Source of the DNA: Diphasiastrum complanatum
Lineage: Eukaryota; Streptophyta; Lycopodiopsida; Lycopodiales; Lycopodiaceae
Assembly (NCBI GenBank): GCA_029204225.1
Contig: CM055096.1
Coordinates: 31,315,767 to 31,379,766, forward strand
Direction: 5' to 3'
Length of the DNA stretch: 64,000 bases
Shown: positions 37,016 through 49,713 of the stretch, piece by piece
Layout: each line of letters starts with the position of its first letter
Position numbering within the stretch: position 1 is the first letter of the stretch
The notes under the pieces: generated by a model
The model's input: only the letters and a program-made list of their open reading frames with translations
The model's database searches: none
Told to the model about the DNA's origin: nothing
Translations under genes and position numbers: made by a program

Positions 37016-39496
37016 TCCTCCTCACTTCTAACTTAGCAAATCTAATGTATATCTATCTACAATTCCAAGAGCATATCTTAACTTAAAAAATGTATCTTTG
37101 GACAATGGCTTGGTTAAGATATCAGCTATGCATTTGGATGATGGTACATGATGTAGTTGCACCTCCTTGGATTGTACCTTCTCCCTTACAAAGTGAGGAG
37201 CTATCTCAATATGCTTTGTTCTAGCATGGAAGATAGGATTTGAAGCAATTTGTTGAGAACTTAATGAAAGCTTAACAAACAAGACTTTTCTTTGATAGTA
37301 ACTCAATACATGTGAATCTAGTACACTCATCTATAAAAGTTACATACATCAATGCACCTCCATTACTTGCATGTGAAAAACTATGTACATCAGAATGTAT
37401 GAGATCCAAGGGAGAGGTAGATCTTGATGAAGATCTCTTGTAAGAAGATTTGTGTGACTTTGCAAGGCCACATGCCTCACACATATTTCCAAACTTCTTG
37501 AAGGCTCTTGGTAGGCTGAGAGTTAGTTCCTTGCTTGCCATTGACTCCATAGATTGAAGATTAGGATGGCCTAATCTCTTATGCCATAGCTCCACTTGAG
37601 ATAGCTCCTCCCTAGCCAAGTTCACACTTTCACTTGCAACATTAGCATCCAACTTGAAAAGTCTACCTTGCTTAATACCACTAGCTATGCACTTATCATT
37701 TTTCAAGATGGAACAAACTCCATTTTTGAAATGTACATGTAGTCCATTGTCCATTAATGGTCCTAGACTAAGCAAGTTTCTTGAAATGGTAGGAACATAC
37801 AAAACATTATCTAGATCTATCCTTTTAGATGTGCCTAAGCAAAGAGGTATAGATCCTATGCCATCTATCTTGCATGCTTGATCACTAGTAGTGTATATTG
37901 ACTTCTTAGAGTCATTACAAGATAGAAGAGTAGAAAAATGATGCTTGTTAAAAGACATGTGGGAACTAGCCCCACTATCTATCCACCATGTGTCTTGACT
38001 TGAAGTTGGTGTAGATGCAACCATTAAGGATGTGTTGAATCCATCCTCATCTTCTTCCTCTTGAGCAATGTTCCCTTGATCTCCATTGGCTTGTTGATTC
38101 TTCTTCAAGTAGCATTCTGAGGCAAAGTGTCTTTTCTTTCCACAAAAGAAACACTTGAGTTTTGCCTTGTTCTTCACTTTGCCTTTGGAAGTAGATCCTC
38201 CATTCTTCATCTCGGCCTCCTTGCCTTGATTTTTCTTGAATGGATGTTGCTTCTTCTTGCCTTTAGATGTAAAGTTAGCCTTCTCCTCTCCTCCATTAAG
38301 TGACATGCTATCCATTCTTGTCTTGAGGTGTAGAAGCCTACTCTCCTCGGCCACAAGAACATTGTGCAACTTTTCAATGGATGGAAGAGTGTCTTGAATG
38401 TCAAATGATTGGACTAAGTTGGTGAACTCATCATCTAGACCATTCAAGATGATTTGTACTAGCTCTTGATCTTGGATCTTCTCTGCTATTGCACTTAACT
38501 CCTTGTTAAGAGATTTGATCCTAAGGACATACTCTTGTCCACTCTCTCCACTTCCTTTCATGCTTTGGAAAACTTGATTTCTTAGCATGAGGATTCTTGA
38601 AGTATTATTGGATTCACAGATGCTCTTTAATGAATCCCAAGCCTCTTTGGATGAGGTACAAGAAGACACCTCTTTCAAGAGGTCATTGCATACATTTAAC
38701 TTTATTCAATTTAGAGCTAATCTTGCTCCCTTCTTGTATTTGGCTTGTTTTTGGGGAGTTTTAGGCTCTTCCTCAACTCCTTGAACTATGTCAGATAGAT
38801 CATGGATCACTAGGAGTGATTCCATTCTCACTTTCCAAATGGAATAATTCGTGGAAGTGAGTTTGTCACTTGATTCCATCAAATTTCTACCCATGGATGA
38901 CATTTTAGAATGAATGCTCTTCTTAAAACCACAAAGATTTTTGAATTTTAAAAGATATATGAAAGGCATAAAGCTTACAAGAATGCCTATGGGCTTGTCT
39001 CTATCAAACTAGCACACAAGCTTGAATGATACACAAAGATTTTGCCAAAAATTCCTAGCTTTCACTCTCACAAAAAAAAATTGCTTTACACTTTTCTTAG
39101 AGATTTCAATTCAACTAAGGATCTGAACAAATCAGCCTCTAAGATTTGATCTTAGACTCTAAAAAGAAATGCTTCAATGATCCAAAACTCTATTTGGTCA
39201 TAGGCATTAGCTAGATTGAATCTATATCAATACTATGCTTCAAAAAGCACAAAAAATCAACTAGGATTGTGATTTTGGGACCACAAAACACAAAGTAGCT
39301 TGAAATGAAAGTTGCTATATGGTTTCACACGTGTGAAAAGTACATACACAGCCTCCAAATCGTTTTGATCCATATGAATTCAAGCTATCACTCTAGATGA
39401 ACTCGCCCTCACTAGTATTGGCCAAAAACAAATTTTGCCAATGAACTTTACAAGATTTATGATTCAATGATCACTCTCTTACTTAGCTCTAATACC

Positions 39497-40293
39497 ATGA
39501 TAAATTTTATAGTTTTTAGGACAATAATGATTGTACTTTACAATCATAGAGAGTTATTGGTTGCTTAATCAATGGATCTATCAAGTTCTACACATTAGAT
39601 CTTGATCTAGATTCACTACACTTGGATTTAAGCAAGAGCAATGGATCAGCACATCATTAATTAGTGAGAGCGGCCTCAAACGTGTGGAATACTATCCACA
39701 GTACGGCCTGCACATGAAAGAACAAGTACAATAATCCTAGATAGCAATCATTCATAGAAATCACAAGACAAATGACTAGAAACCTCACAAAAGTGTAGAA
39801 TGCAAAAGTCTCATCAATCTTCTTAGCGAAATGATGATCCTTTTATGGATCAAGTACATCCACGAGTCTAGTACAGTCCAGCAGGTCTTCACACGTGTGA
39901 AGAGTGCCACATCACTCAGATATATCCATTTGATCCATCCTTGATCCTTATCCAAAGTTGACCTTCTAGAATATGGCTAAAATCCAAAAAGCTAGTCTCC
40001 TAGAATATAGGAATATTCCCTACAAAATAGGATTTAAGAAAAATGATGAACTCTTATCTTCTAGTAATCTATACACACGTGTGAACATCCACTTGCCATG
40101 TGGGAGCATTTAGTCATGCACATGCAAGGAAAAGCTAATTTCTAGGTGACTAATATATACAAGTATGAAAAGTACATTTCTTCACACGTGGGAACATGCT
40201 CCACACGTGTGAAATCAGATCATCAACATTATTCTAATATTTGATCAATATTTACAATAACCAATCTCAAGTGAGAAGTGATAATTTTCAACA
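39497..40293 (-). repeat. 5' LTR of family C
   Basis: About 797 bp, TGATAAATTTTATAG to ATTTTCAACA on the plus strand. Carries four to five CACACGTG-type palindromes (39,674, 39,888, 40,075, 40,182, 40,202). Confidence 0.8.
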
Positions 40294-41260
40294 GTTCTTG
40301 GGGGGATACACAGTTTATAAGCTCGGAAACAATTATCTCAAGAGTATCCCCATATCCCAAGCTTTCAAACCGTGAGTGCCATTGCATTTGCTGGCCTAAT
40401 AGTGGAAGAAGCGAAATTATTGGCTTGGGATCACAATATTGATCAGGACTACTAGATGAAGATGACCGTAATATAAAGAATTCGTTTTTTTTCACAAAGA
40501 ATACATGAGAGTCTCCAAAGCAGGAGATGTGAATCAACTTGAGCTAAAAGCACTACGTGCTCAAGAGACATGCCTGTCTTTTGATTCGAAAATTCCTACG
40601 CAGAGCCTTACAAAATACGATAATTTTTTTCAGCTTGCTTTTCGCAGTGGCCAGGTAATTTGTTTGGCTATGCTGGTCATGGAATGCTCTGGTCATAATA
40701 TATGTTATAATCTTTATAAATTATTTTTATCAGACTAAAATTTTGAACTCAATTTTAATATTCGTTAAATTCTTTATCAATGAATTAATTTTTTTATTTA
40801 GGTGTGGGCCCTTGTTGATAAAATTTTTGATAAATGAGAAACTTTTCAAAAAAAAGGCCAACTTGCTTAGGGTGTCTAAAAGTCCAAAAAAAAAGTTGTG
40901 AGCACTCAAACTCTGAAGCCAATCCCTACTGAAATGGGAATATCAGAGTGGAAGAATATGCAAGGAATTAGCTCTTCAGAGCTAATAATAAGTGTCCTTT
41001 CAAGAGTTGTCGATGGTCAACTTTCCCTGACAGAAATGTGAAAAGAATTTCAGAGGTAATAGTCATAATTTAAATATTTATTCTCATGTTACCTTTTTTA
41101 ATAAAGTGATTTTCATAATTTGGTTGGATTTTTAACAATTATATTTTTTAAATGCAGGCACAAATTATTTATGAAAGTTCAAGAAGCCCTTGTGACAGGG
41201 TTAAATTGTCAAGATTTCGATTAGTGTCAGAGGCTTTATCCTCTGAGCAGTTGAAATGAA
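40294..41260 (+). pseudogene. Decayed host gene with intron remains, unrecognised
   Basis: Several plus-strand blocks look like exons with proper borders. One frame ending YDNFFQLAFRSGQ stops at a GTAATT donor (40,655) and resumes after an ATTTAG acceptor (40,801) with VWALVDKIFDK and a stop. Another block reads MGISEWKNMQGISSSELIIS and on to QLSLTEM, has an in-frame stop at 41,039-41,041, a GTAATA donor at 41,056, and continues after a TGCAG acceptor (41,157) with HKLFMKVQEALVTGLNC. Upstream, 40,300-40,480 carries CHCICWPNSGRSEIIGLGSQ in another frame. The pieces keep a protein-like composition but have stops and frame changes, so it reads as a dead, intron-bearing gene. The right LTR of family C abuts it at 40,293. 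I cannot name the family. Confidence 0.35.
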
Positions 41261-41310
41261 GCGCTAAGTCCATTTTTGCTTTTGTTTAGAGACATGGTAT
41301 TTATTTCACC

Positions 41311-41465
41311 CATGCTTAGCATAGGTGCTTATTAATTGTTTCTTTTCTATATTCTATGTCTCCTATGCTAAGCATAGCTTTTTCTTTATTTAATTACTAT
41401 TTTTTGATAATTTAAGTCTCCTATTCTATTTTATATTTTTTGCCTCCTATGCTAAGCATAGCTTT
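41311..41465. repeat. Three copies of the palindrome TATGCTTAGCATA
   Basis: CATGCTTAGCATAGG (41,311) and two copies of CTCCTATGCTAAGCATAG (about 41,359 and 41,444) occur within 155 bp. The last two form a direct repeat of about 24 bp, continuing CTTTTTC. Each core is an inverted repeat. Confidence 0.8.
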
Positions 41466-42930
41466 TTCCTTTTCAGTCTCCCGAAGACAAATGAAAGTAA
41501 AATCATTGCTTCTTGAGACCTCTATGCCAAGTATGAACTTTAGAAGTCCTAGATCTACCATCTTGAATTCACTAGACAATGCTATCTTGACATCTCTTAT
41601 GCCACTAAGATCATTTCATGTAAGAATGATATCATCAACATAGAAAACCAAAATAAAGGTCTTTCGACCATTACATTTGACATACAATGAAGGCTCATAA
41701 GACCTTAAACCAATAGAGTTGAGATAGATATGCAACCTAGAGTACCAAGCTCTAGGTGCTTGATTAAGTCCATAAAGACTCTTCTTCAAGAGACACACTT
41801 TGTCTTCATCTCCTCCTTTGATGAAGCCCTCGGGTTGTCACATGTAGATCTCTTCTTCCAAGAATCCATTTAAGAAATCATTAGTCACATCAAGTTGGAA
41901 AAGCTCCCATTTGAAAGAAATAGCAAGACAAATAACCAATCTTATGGTGAGCAACAAGAGCAAAATTTTCATCATAATCTATGCCTTTAGTTTGCAAGAA
42001 TCCTTTTGCTACAAGCCTTGCTTTGTACTTATTAATGGATCCATCTTGATTTTACTTCAATCTAAGTATCCACTTACAAGAAAGTGGCTTCTGCCCATGT
42101 GGAAGACCTACAAGCTCTTCAAAACAAGATGGTTCTTTAAGCATAGTAGTCAATAAAGTGTTGGAAGTAAGAGGATGATAATCTTCCCTTTGCTTGCCCT
42201 TCTCAATGTAGGTGAGCCTTGATTATTCGACTTTGTGCCTTGTAGATCTTCTTGGCACTCTTGGATCTTGAGATATATCCTCAAGGTCTTCATCTTCTTG
42301 AAGCTCCTTCTCAGCCTTTACAACATCTTTGACAACATGAGAGTCAGATGAAATCTCCTTCACTTTGACATTATGAGATTCATTAAAGAGAACATCTCTA
42401 CTTACTTTAACTTTCTTAGAGATAGGATTATAAATCCTATATCCCTTGCTACATTCACTATAGCCAACAAAGATGCCTTTAAAGGAAGTGGCATCTTCCT
42501 TCTTGCTTAATTCTAAAGGAATGTGAACATAACAAGTACATCTAGAAACCTTCAAATCTTTTAGATTTGGCTTTTTGCCATACAAAGCTTCAAAAGGTGT
42601 GATTCCACCAATGGCAGTATTTGGAAGCCTATCACACAAATCATAGGCACAAGTAATGGCTTCTCCCCAGAATGAAATAGGAAGAGAAGCATCTAATCTT
42701 AATGCTTTAGCACATTCACATAGTGATCTATTCTTTCTCTTGGACACCCCATTTTGTTGGTGGGTGTAAGTACATGTTAAATATCTCTTAATTCCATTAG
42801 CCTCACAAAGATCTCTCATGCTATTGGAGATGTATTCTCCTCCATTATCACATCTTAATACTTTGATGCTAGCATTAAGTTGCTTTTCCGCAAGTGCTTT
42901 GAGTTTTACAAAGGAATCATACCCTAAACA
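41466..42930 (-). mobile_element. Ty1/copia integrase-RT fragment (family C-like)
   Basis: Minus-strand fossil fragment with integrase (SMRDLCEANGIKRYLTCTYT, LPISFWGEAITCAYDLCDRL, 198-codon open stretch) and reverse transcriptase (CLLKKSLYGLNQAPRAWYSR, VFYVDDIILT near 41,640). It resembles family A and C polymerases. It is bounded by unrelated sequence on the left and by the gag of another copia family on the right. It is a broken piece without LTRs. Confidence 0.88.
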
Positions 42931-42935
42931 TTTTT

Positions 42936-44108
42936 TAGAATTACCTCCTGTGTGTCAGGTGTTGACACTGCACACACATCTGCACAGATGTCGGTGGTCA
43001 AATTAAATTTTTCTGATCTTTCTTCGCCCATTTTTGAGCTCTCTAGCTCCTCGACATAGGACAAACTATTGTTGTTCTCCTGTCTGTTTTGTGTTGATTT
43101 GTTTCTTGGGTTTAGGCGACAGTCCATGGCTGCATGACCCTTCTTGTAGCAGTGGATACTCTCAATATTTAGACTGAGCCAACACAAATCGATTGTGTGA
43201 CCTTCGCATCTATATCTCATGTAGGCCTTCTTGTCTCCACCACCTTGCTATTTCGACCTTCCTTTGTTCTTCCACTTGCCTTTACTGGTTCCCTTGCTTG
43301 CTGATCACGATCATGCTTTCGATAAGACTCCCTCTTAGGCTTGAATTGTTTCTTGGCCTTCTCCTTGTTGTTGTAGAGGGCTTGGTCAGAAGAATCCTTG
43401 TGATCAAGGTGCTCTCTAGCCTCGACTTCCTCTCGAATCTCGACAATTGCCTTTTCGAGAGCCATTGTAAGATCCTTTGCTAGCAGAGTTCTGGTTGTCT
43501 GGAAGGATCTAGGTAAGGCTCTCAACAAATAAGTGAGCTGCTTCTCTGTTGACACTGCATTTTTTGCTCTAGAATTGTGTAGGAAAAGAAAAAGATCCTT
43601 CATCTTCCTTACAAAAGAAGTGAGGTCTTTGCCATCCCACTGCAGGTTTGTCAGCTGATCTTCCAACATCATTATTTGACTGCATGATTTCATTTGAAAT
43701 CTTGTGAGTAGTGTATCCCACATCTCCTTTGCTTTGGAGAGTGTAGCCAGGTCAAGTGTGAGGCTATCCTCGATAAATGATGATAACAAGGCTACTGCCT
43801 TGTCATTCTTCTCCCTCCATTCGCATAGCTCTTTGCCTATTGTTGTAGGCATCTCCACTGTGCCATCTACCCAGGGGAATAATCCTTCACCCTTTAGTAT
43901 CAGCGAGGTCTTTACCTTCCATGCTAGGAAGTTAGATCCTGACGAATCTAGAACCGTACAGATCTTGGATTGTATGCTGTTGATTGAAGCCATTGCTCCT
44001 GAATTTGTGTTCACTTGTTGATGGTTGTTTGTTTAAATGATTTAGCCTCTTGGATCTGATAGCTTTTTGGCTATGACAGACTATGACAAGGTGGGCTCTG
44101 ATACCACT
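42936..44108 (-). mobile_element. Ty1/copia gag and primer-binding site (family D)
   Basis: Minus-strand fossil: a UBN2-type gag (MNTNSGAMASINSIQSKICT at 44,014, AKEMWDTLLTRFQM, LQWDGKDLTSFVRKMKDLFL, 265-codon open stretch) followed by a CCHC knuckle (CYKKGHAAMDC near 43,120). Upstream at 44,091-44,108 is the primer-binding site TGGTATCAGAGCC. The gag at 1,476-1,770 is from the same family. The element is broken off on its 3' side at about 42,935, where the family C-like fragment begins. Confidence 0.88.
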
Positions 44109-45420
44109 GATGCAAAAAATGCACTCAAAAAATGCAAATTTCAGCTAGAACTCTGGTGACAAACTGATAAAAATCTCGAACGATTCGTAAAACTTTTTGC
44201 GAAACTCGAATTATTTCTGTTCAAGAATAATTTGTGTTGGATTAATCAAGCTCTGAAACACAACGAAACAAAACGAGACAAAATCTAGACAAAAACAAAA
44301 CGAAGTGAAACTTAAACGAGCTCTGACATTGATTCATGCTAAAAGCATAGAGATCGCGAAACGACACGAAATGAAACAAAGCACAAGCATTCACGAAAAA
44401 GATAAATCAGGCTCTATAACGAGATGAGCAAAACAAGATGAAGAGAAACGATACGAAACAAAACAAAACTTAGGTGAGCTTTGAAATTGATTTACCCTTA
44501 TAGCCAAGTGATTGTGAAGTGAAGTAACGCAAAACATGAAGCGAAAGGATTCACGAACAAAAATCAGTTCATTAGGAATTCAGATATGATTGCTGGTCAT
44601 TGTCGGCTATATCATTTCTACAATCCTTCAGAGTGTAGACATGCACTGCTGATCTACGTTAACAGATTAATATAGCATTCAATGAAATTAAACCAAAGTG
44701 CAGAATTGAATAGACAAGTGAATGAGACACACTAATAGTAGCAGACAAAACTACATTCAAGATCATACAATCATACAGATTAATATGTGCATAACAACTA
44801 CAATATCATCTATTGTTTTTCTGATTTTTCAAGCACTGCATGACAGATCCACGCAGTGCGTTGGCATGAGAGAAATATAGTTATCTCACAAATTGTGTCT
44901 TGCTTACTAGCGGACTTTTGGATCTACATATCCTCTACAGAATTGTCTCGCACGCAAGCGGACATGTATTCTGTATTTTCGTCTTCTAACTTCTTATCTT
45001 GCTTACTTGCTTATTATATTATGCATCAAACAGAAAGTATATAGTTCGCGAAATTTTTTGTGTCGCATCGTGTAACTTACAGATTAGAAAGATTAAACAT
45101 CTACAACTAATCGCGAATTACAAGAGTGGCAGATTAGCCATGATCTAGAATACTTCTGCTGATATCATGATATCTGATTAGATATTTGTACCCCATGGTA
45201 CTTAGTTGATATTCTTGATCCTTTGAAAAGCATGACTGATTTCGTGTCGTGTTGTGTCGTGTCGTGTCATATTTTGTCAAAAGTTCAAGATTGAAAGCTA
45301 GCAAAGCTTTGCCAATAGAAACATTTTGTTTCTTCAAGGGCTACACACCTTCGTAGGACTGAGAATTTCGATAAACATTATTACCTATATTTATCACCTC
45401 ACACATTTATATTGCTAATA
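44109..45420 (-). repeat. Probable 5' LTR region of family D, with internal repeats
   Basis: Directly beside the primer-binding site the plus strand starts TGATGCAAAAAATGCACTC, fitting the CA end of an LTR on the minus strand. Positions 44,230-44,560 carry a degenerate duplication of about 190 bp rich in CGAAACNAAACGA-type motifs and GAGCTCTGA/GAGCTTTGA landmarks. A CGTGTCGTGTCGTGTCAT run at 45,243-45,270 echoes it on the other strand. The outer LTR border is not defined. Confidence 0.45.
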
Positions 45421-48400
45421 CATCGTCATTCTATTAAGCAGTCTAGAATCCATGCAAGAAGGGACAAAATAGAGGTTTGAAATAAGCAATATTGTCTGTG
45501 ATATTGAATTCACTGAGAAATGAGAACAAGACATTGTCCTTGTCAAAAATTGTAAGGAAGAGGCCATTTTCAGAGTAAGAAAAACACATCTAAATATTGC
45601 TTCTATGCATGGGAGAGAGACAATTGTCAAAAGAAAATGTGAATATCACATATAGAAGCGATATTGATTAAACATACGCGATATAATTTTTATATATGAG
45701 ACATATGCAACATCAGAAGTAATGATGAATAAACACAAAAGCGATATTGAAAAATTAAAGAGGAAGATTGAAAACAAAATGCAACCATCTAGATTCTATA
45801 GTTCATCGTTCACATGTGTGAGTGGTCATTTATGTTGGACATTGGCACATTATGATTTGTTCATCATTTGGCACATGCGAGTCAATGCGACATGTCACCT
45901 TTGGATCAATGGTTCATATGTGCAATTCAACATCCATTGCCATGTGGCGCAAATTTATTTGCCAAAAAAAAAAAAGGGCACTTGTGACAGCACAGACATT
46001 CATAGAATTGCATGTGTGAAAAATTCAACTGTATGCTTTCAATTTCTAAGGTGTATTTCCACTTTTTATTTTTGCATTTTTGCCTAATATCACTTTTGTG
46101 CACCATCCGCTTGTCTTCTCTTAATGTTGCATGCACATTTGCACTCAAAATCAATACTTCGTACATAATTTCCATACATATTGCTTTAATGTGCCATTAA
46201 TATCCATTTTTGTGTTCTCCTTGTACTTTCATGCACATAAGCGATATCAGTCATTGACATCGAACATGGATAGGGTAAAAAAATAAGAAAAGATTTTTGT
46301 TCACCCTTATTCCATCATGCAAACCATCATCCACCTATGATAGGCTATTGGAGGAACAAAAGCATGTGGACATCTAAGATCAAGAATTATTAGAGATCCA
46401 CCAAGCTTATCATCTCCAAAGCACCATACATGAAAATGTTATAACAGATCATGAGAGAGGATATGGGTGTTGATAGCATACAAATAGATACAAGTAGATT
46501 AAAAGAGAATGACAATTGTACAAATGCACTAAAGCTCAACTTGTGGCTCTCTTTTATTGAAATGAAGTCATGAGACTATACGTTTCATTTTTAGTGTTCT
46601 TCTACATTGTGGAATGCTAATGGAAGATCCTTGCAAGTTGTGATAATCTCCTGTCCTTTTTTATTTGTAAGAAAATCATTGTGTTAATGGATAGACTCAC
46701 TACATACAATTTTGTTTTCAATGTAAGTCTACTTGATAATGAGTAATCCAAATAAAAGCCATATATGCTTACTACTTTTCCATCGATGATAAATCAGTGT
46801 CTTACACAACTTGCACTTGAAAAAAAATCAACAAACGTATGTAAAGAAAGAAACTAGCATAGTCAGATATTTTTTGCTCCAATACTAATTTTTATTGGAT
46901 TTCTTACATCTAGTAGTTTTCTTCTAGAGGATTTTGACACAATTAATCAGAAGTAAGCCATTCATCACTCCCATATTTTGTCAATGGAATGGCTTCAAGC
47001 GTGCCATAACTTCCACGCATATATTGAATATATTTGGACTCATAGAAAAATATACCATTTTTTGCAAGCTCTTTTGAGCTTCTTCTTTTATATTATAATT
47101 TACTAATATTTGAGCGAATGATGTGATATGCCTACACTTATGCTTGATGGATAGAGATTTGCAAGAAAGAAACATTTAGCATATAAGGGATATGGCGACC
47201 ATAAGTTGTTAGATTTGAAAACATAAATAAAGCTAGCAACAACAAAGAGTTTGTTCAACTTACAATTACATTTTTGGTGATCAAGAAAATTGAAATTTGT
47301 AAATAGAGTTCTAGGTGCATATAAACATGTTGTACTAATAAAACCTCTTAAATAAATTTTCCTCCCAGAGAAGTCCTGAACTCAAGAATTCTTGGTTTCC
47401 AATAATATTTGCATGCCATTTTTACATTTTTTTTGGGTAAAAAATTGCCTCTAGTAGATGGATGCAACAAAACCCATGACTTTTTTTTATGTATCTTGTT
47501 GATTTTCACATATCAGCTTTATTGATTCAATTCTAGATCTTGGTCTCCTTGCCATTACTATGATAAACATTGAGTGCCAGAATCTTACCTCTATCACATC
47601 AATTGTGACCTTATCCTTATGATCACTTGTAACCACATGACATCATCACAATAACAATGTAATCTACGACCTTAACAAGTGTAGTTATTAGTTTTCCATT
47701 ATATTAACAGTACTATTTAGCAATCTAACCCGAGACACCTCCATCGAGAAGATTTAGCATGTTCAAAGTAGCCAAATTGAACCAATGGGATGCTTTCATG
47801 CTTCTATGATGCTTCAAAAGTTCTTAGAATATTTTTTTTTTTTATATTTATGTGAGCTTTGTTATGTAAAATTCAAATCCATTCATTTTCATTGGACTAA
47901 ACGATGGACAAAATCAAACAAAACAAATAGAAATATATATACAAAGTGTCGATGTTTTGTAATTTGAAACTCCTCTAATTAGACAGGACAATCCATACTT
48001 TTTCACAATCAATATTTTATTAAAATTTAAATAAATAATAAGATTGAGCTACAAGATCTTAACTCATCTTTTAGATAAGCATACACATATAAATAGCCAC
48101 GATAATTCATAATACTAATTTGAGCTGGTCCTCTCAGATAGCTTGATCATTTTTGAGCAACCAAGTTGTCAGTTGTAATGTCATCTTGCGAAGGTTAAAA
48201 ATCTCAATGAGCTCTACATTCAAATTGTCTACATAAATAAAGCTGCACAACATACTCCAATTGTAAGGTCTTTTTTAAATTATGTGATCTATCACAAATT
48301 TTATGAATCATGCGTAATATAAAAATGTAGAAAAATCTTATTTCATAGATTTGGGAGCAAAGACCAACACAAGATCTATGGCTTGATGGAAAAAAATCAT

Positions 48401-49409
48401 GCTAAAAGTTAACCACAATAACATAAACAAAACATAGACACGACCATTAGATGATTGAAAAATAGTTTCAACATCATGGCTATGTAAGAATCACATGATT
48501 GCAAAATTAGTACAACATGGCTACAACCAAACTATAAGTTTTACAATACTATGTGTATGTGCTCACTTTAAGACCTATAAAGAACTGAAACTACACAAGC
48601 ACAAAAAATTGACTTTGTCAAGAATCAACTCGCTTGTTTTGCATAGATTACTAGAAGCTAGAAAATATGATTGCAATACGAGTGACTTTTTTGTGAACAA
48701 TGGATGAGTAACAAAAACAATGGATGATTGTTATCAACTAGTCATTTCAAAGTTGCTTGCATGTCCATGGATGAACTTTTTGCTTCTTTCTCCTAAAAAT
48801 AGTTCTTTGATGCATGTTAGGAGCTTGCCTTTGTTCTAAGAACAATTAGTCCTGGGAACTTGCATGTATTGCATTGGGAGATTTTCTCATGCATAGAGAG
48901 CTTGCCCAAGGCAAATCAAACCTTGTAACATGTGTTTTCAAGAATGCAAGCCTTAAATTTTGGATACTTTTTGCACCCCAAGTTGCACATGACTGTGTAC
49001 CACTTTTAGATATTTTTAGCTCTAAGTGCATTTTTTAATATGTTTGATGGGTAGTAGTGATGGATCAATGCGTTCGTTTTGTGCAATAGTTAGTCTTGTG
49101 ATATTACTACTAGAGCTCAAAGTTGATTGTATCTTGGTTTTGCAAACAAGGTTGGCAAACAAACTTCAATGTGCTATTTCAGATTTGAAGTTGCATGTCT
49201 AGTTACTGTATTGAAAGTGTCAGATTAAATTTTTATGCAGGACAATTTTGAAAGTGTTACCTCATTCTTCAAGGCCACACTTAGAATTCTATGTAGATCC
49301 CTTTCACTTTGAAATTACTCACAAATCACTATGACCAAGTTAGAACACATAAATTTTCCTTTGCAAGGCAAGGGCAAAAATGATTTGTGATTATGGGAGG
49401 TGATAAGGG
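45421..49409. other. AT-rich spacer
   Basis: No gene, LTR or repeat that I can support. Open frames are short and of biased composition. A TTCACATGTGTGAG near 45,807 resembles the G-box palindrome seen in nearby LTRs. Confidence 0.5.
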
Positions 49410-49713
49410 TAATCTAGTAAGAGTGAACATAACATATGACATCCAAAATCTACAATGCTTGGTCATTTGAGATAAGGCTCTAAGGTTGCTATAGCCATGA
49501 TAAGATTCCAGGCATTCCATGGATACACAAGAGTTATTACATAGCAATAACATATAAAGGTAGGGTAATCCATTAAGAGTGAACATAACATATGACATTC
49601 AGAATCTACCATGCTTGGTCATTTGAGATAAGGCTGTAAGGTTGCTATAGCCATGTCAAGAAGATTCTAGGCATTCCATGGATACACAAGAGTTATTACA
49701 TAGCAATAACATA
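49410..49713. repeat. Tandem duplication, ~155-bp unit
   Basis: Two head-to-tail copies (49,410-49,564 and 49,565-49,713) share GAGTGAACATAACATATGAC, GCTTGGTCATTTGAGATAAG, GGTTGCTATAGCCATG and GAGTTATTACATAGCAATAA. They differ at about ten positions plus small indels, so the duplication is fairly recent. Confidence 0.92.

Larger units (their letters stand above)
36583..40293 (-). mobile_element. Ty1/copia element relic (family C)
   Basis: Minus-strand copia fossil. From right to left: 5' LTR (39,497-40,293); primer-binding-like TGGTATTAGAGC beside it; gag (38,969 to about 38,250); CCHC knuckle (CFFCGKKRHFASEC near 38,135); protease (TWWIDSGASSHMSFNKHHF near 37,970); pre-integrase (LWHKRLGHPNLQSMESMASK near 37,580); the beginning of integrase; the C-terminal end of RNase H (NPIFHARTKHIEIAPHFVRE near 37,200); a GAGGAGGAG polypurine tract; and 3' LTR (36,583-37,015). 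One open stretch of 468 codons survives. The element is incomplete and broken. LTR blocks agree at roughly 94-95% by eye, so it is somewhat older than family B copy 1. Confidence 0.9.

Noticed and set aside
40229-40537. Minus-strand 102-codon frame (FESLGYGDTLEIIVSELINC)
   Set aside because: It overlaps plus-strand exon-like blocks with better splice signals and extends into the LTR; it is probably a shadow.
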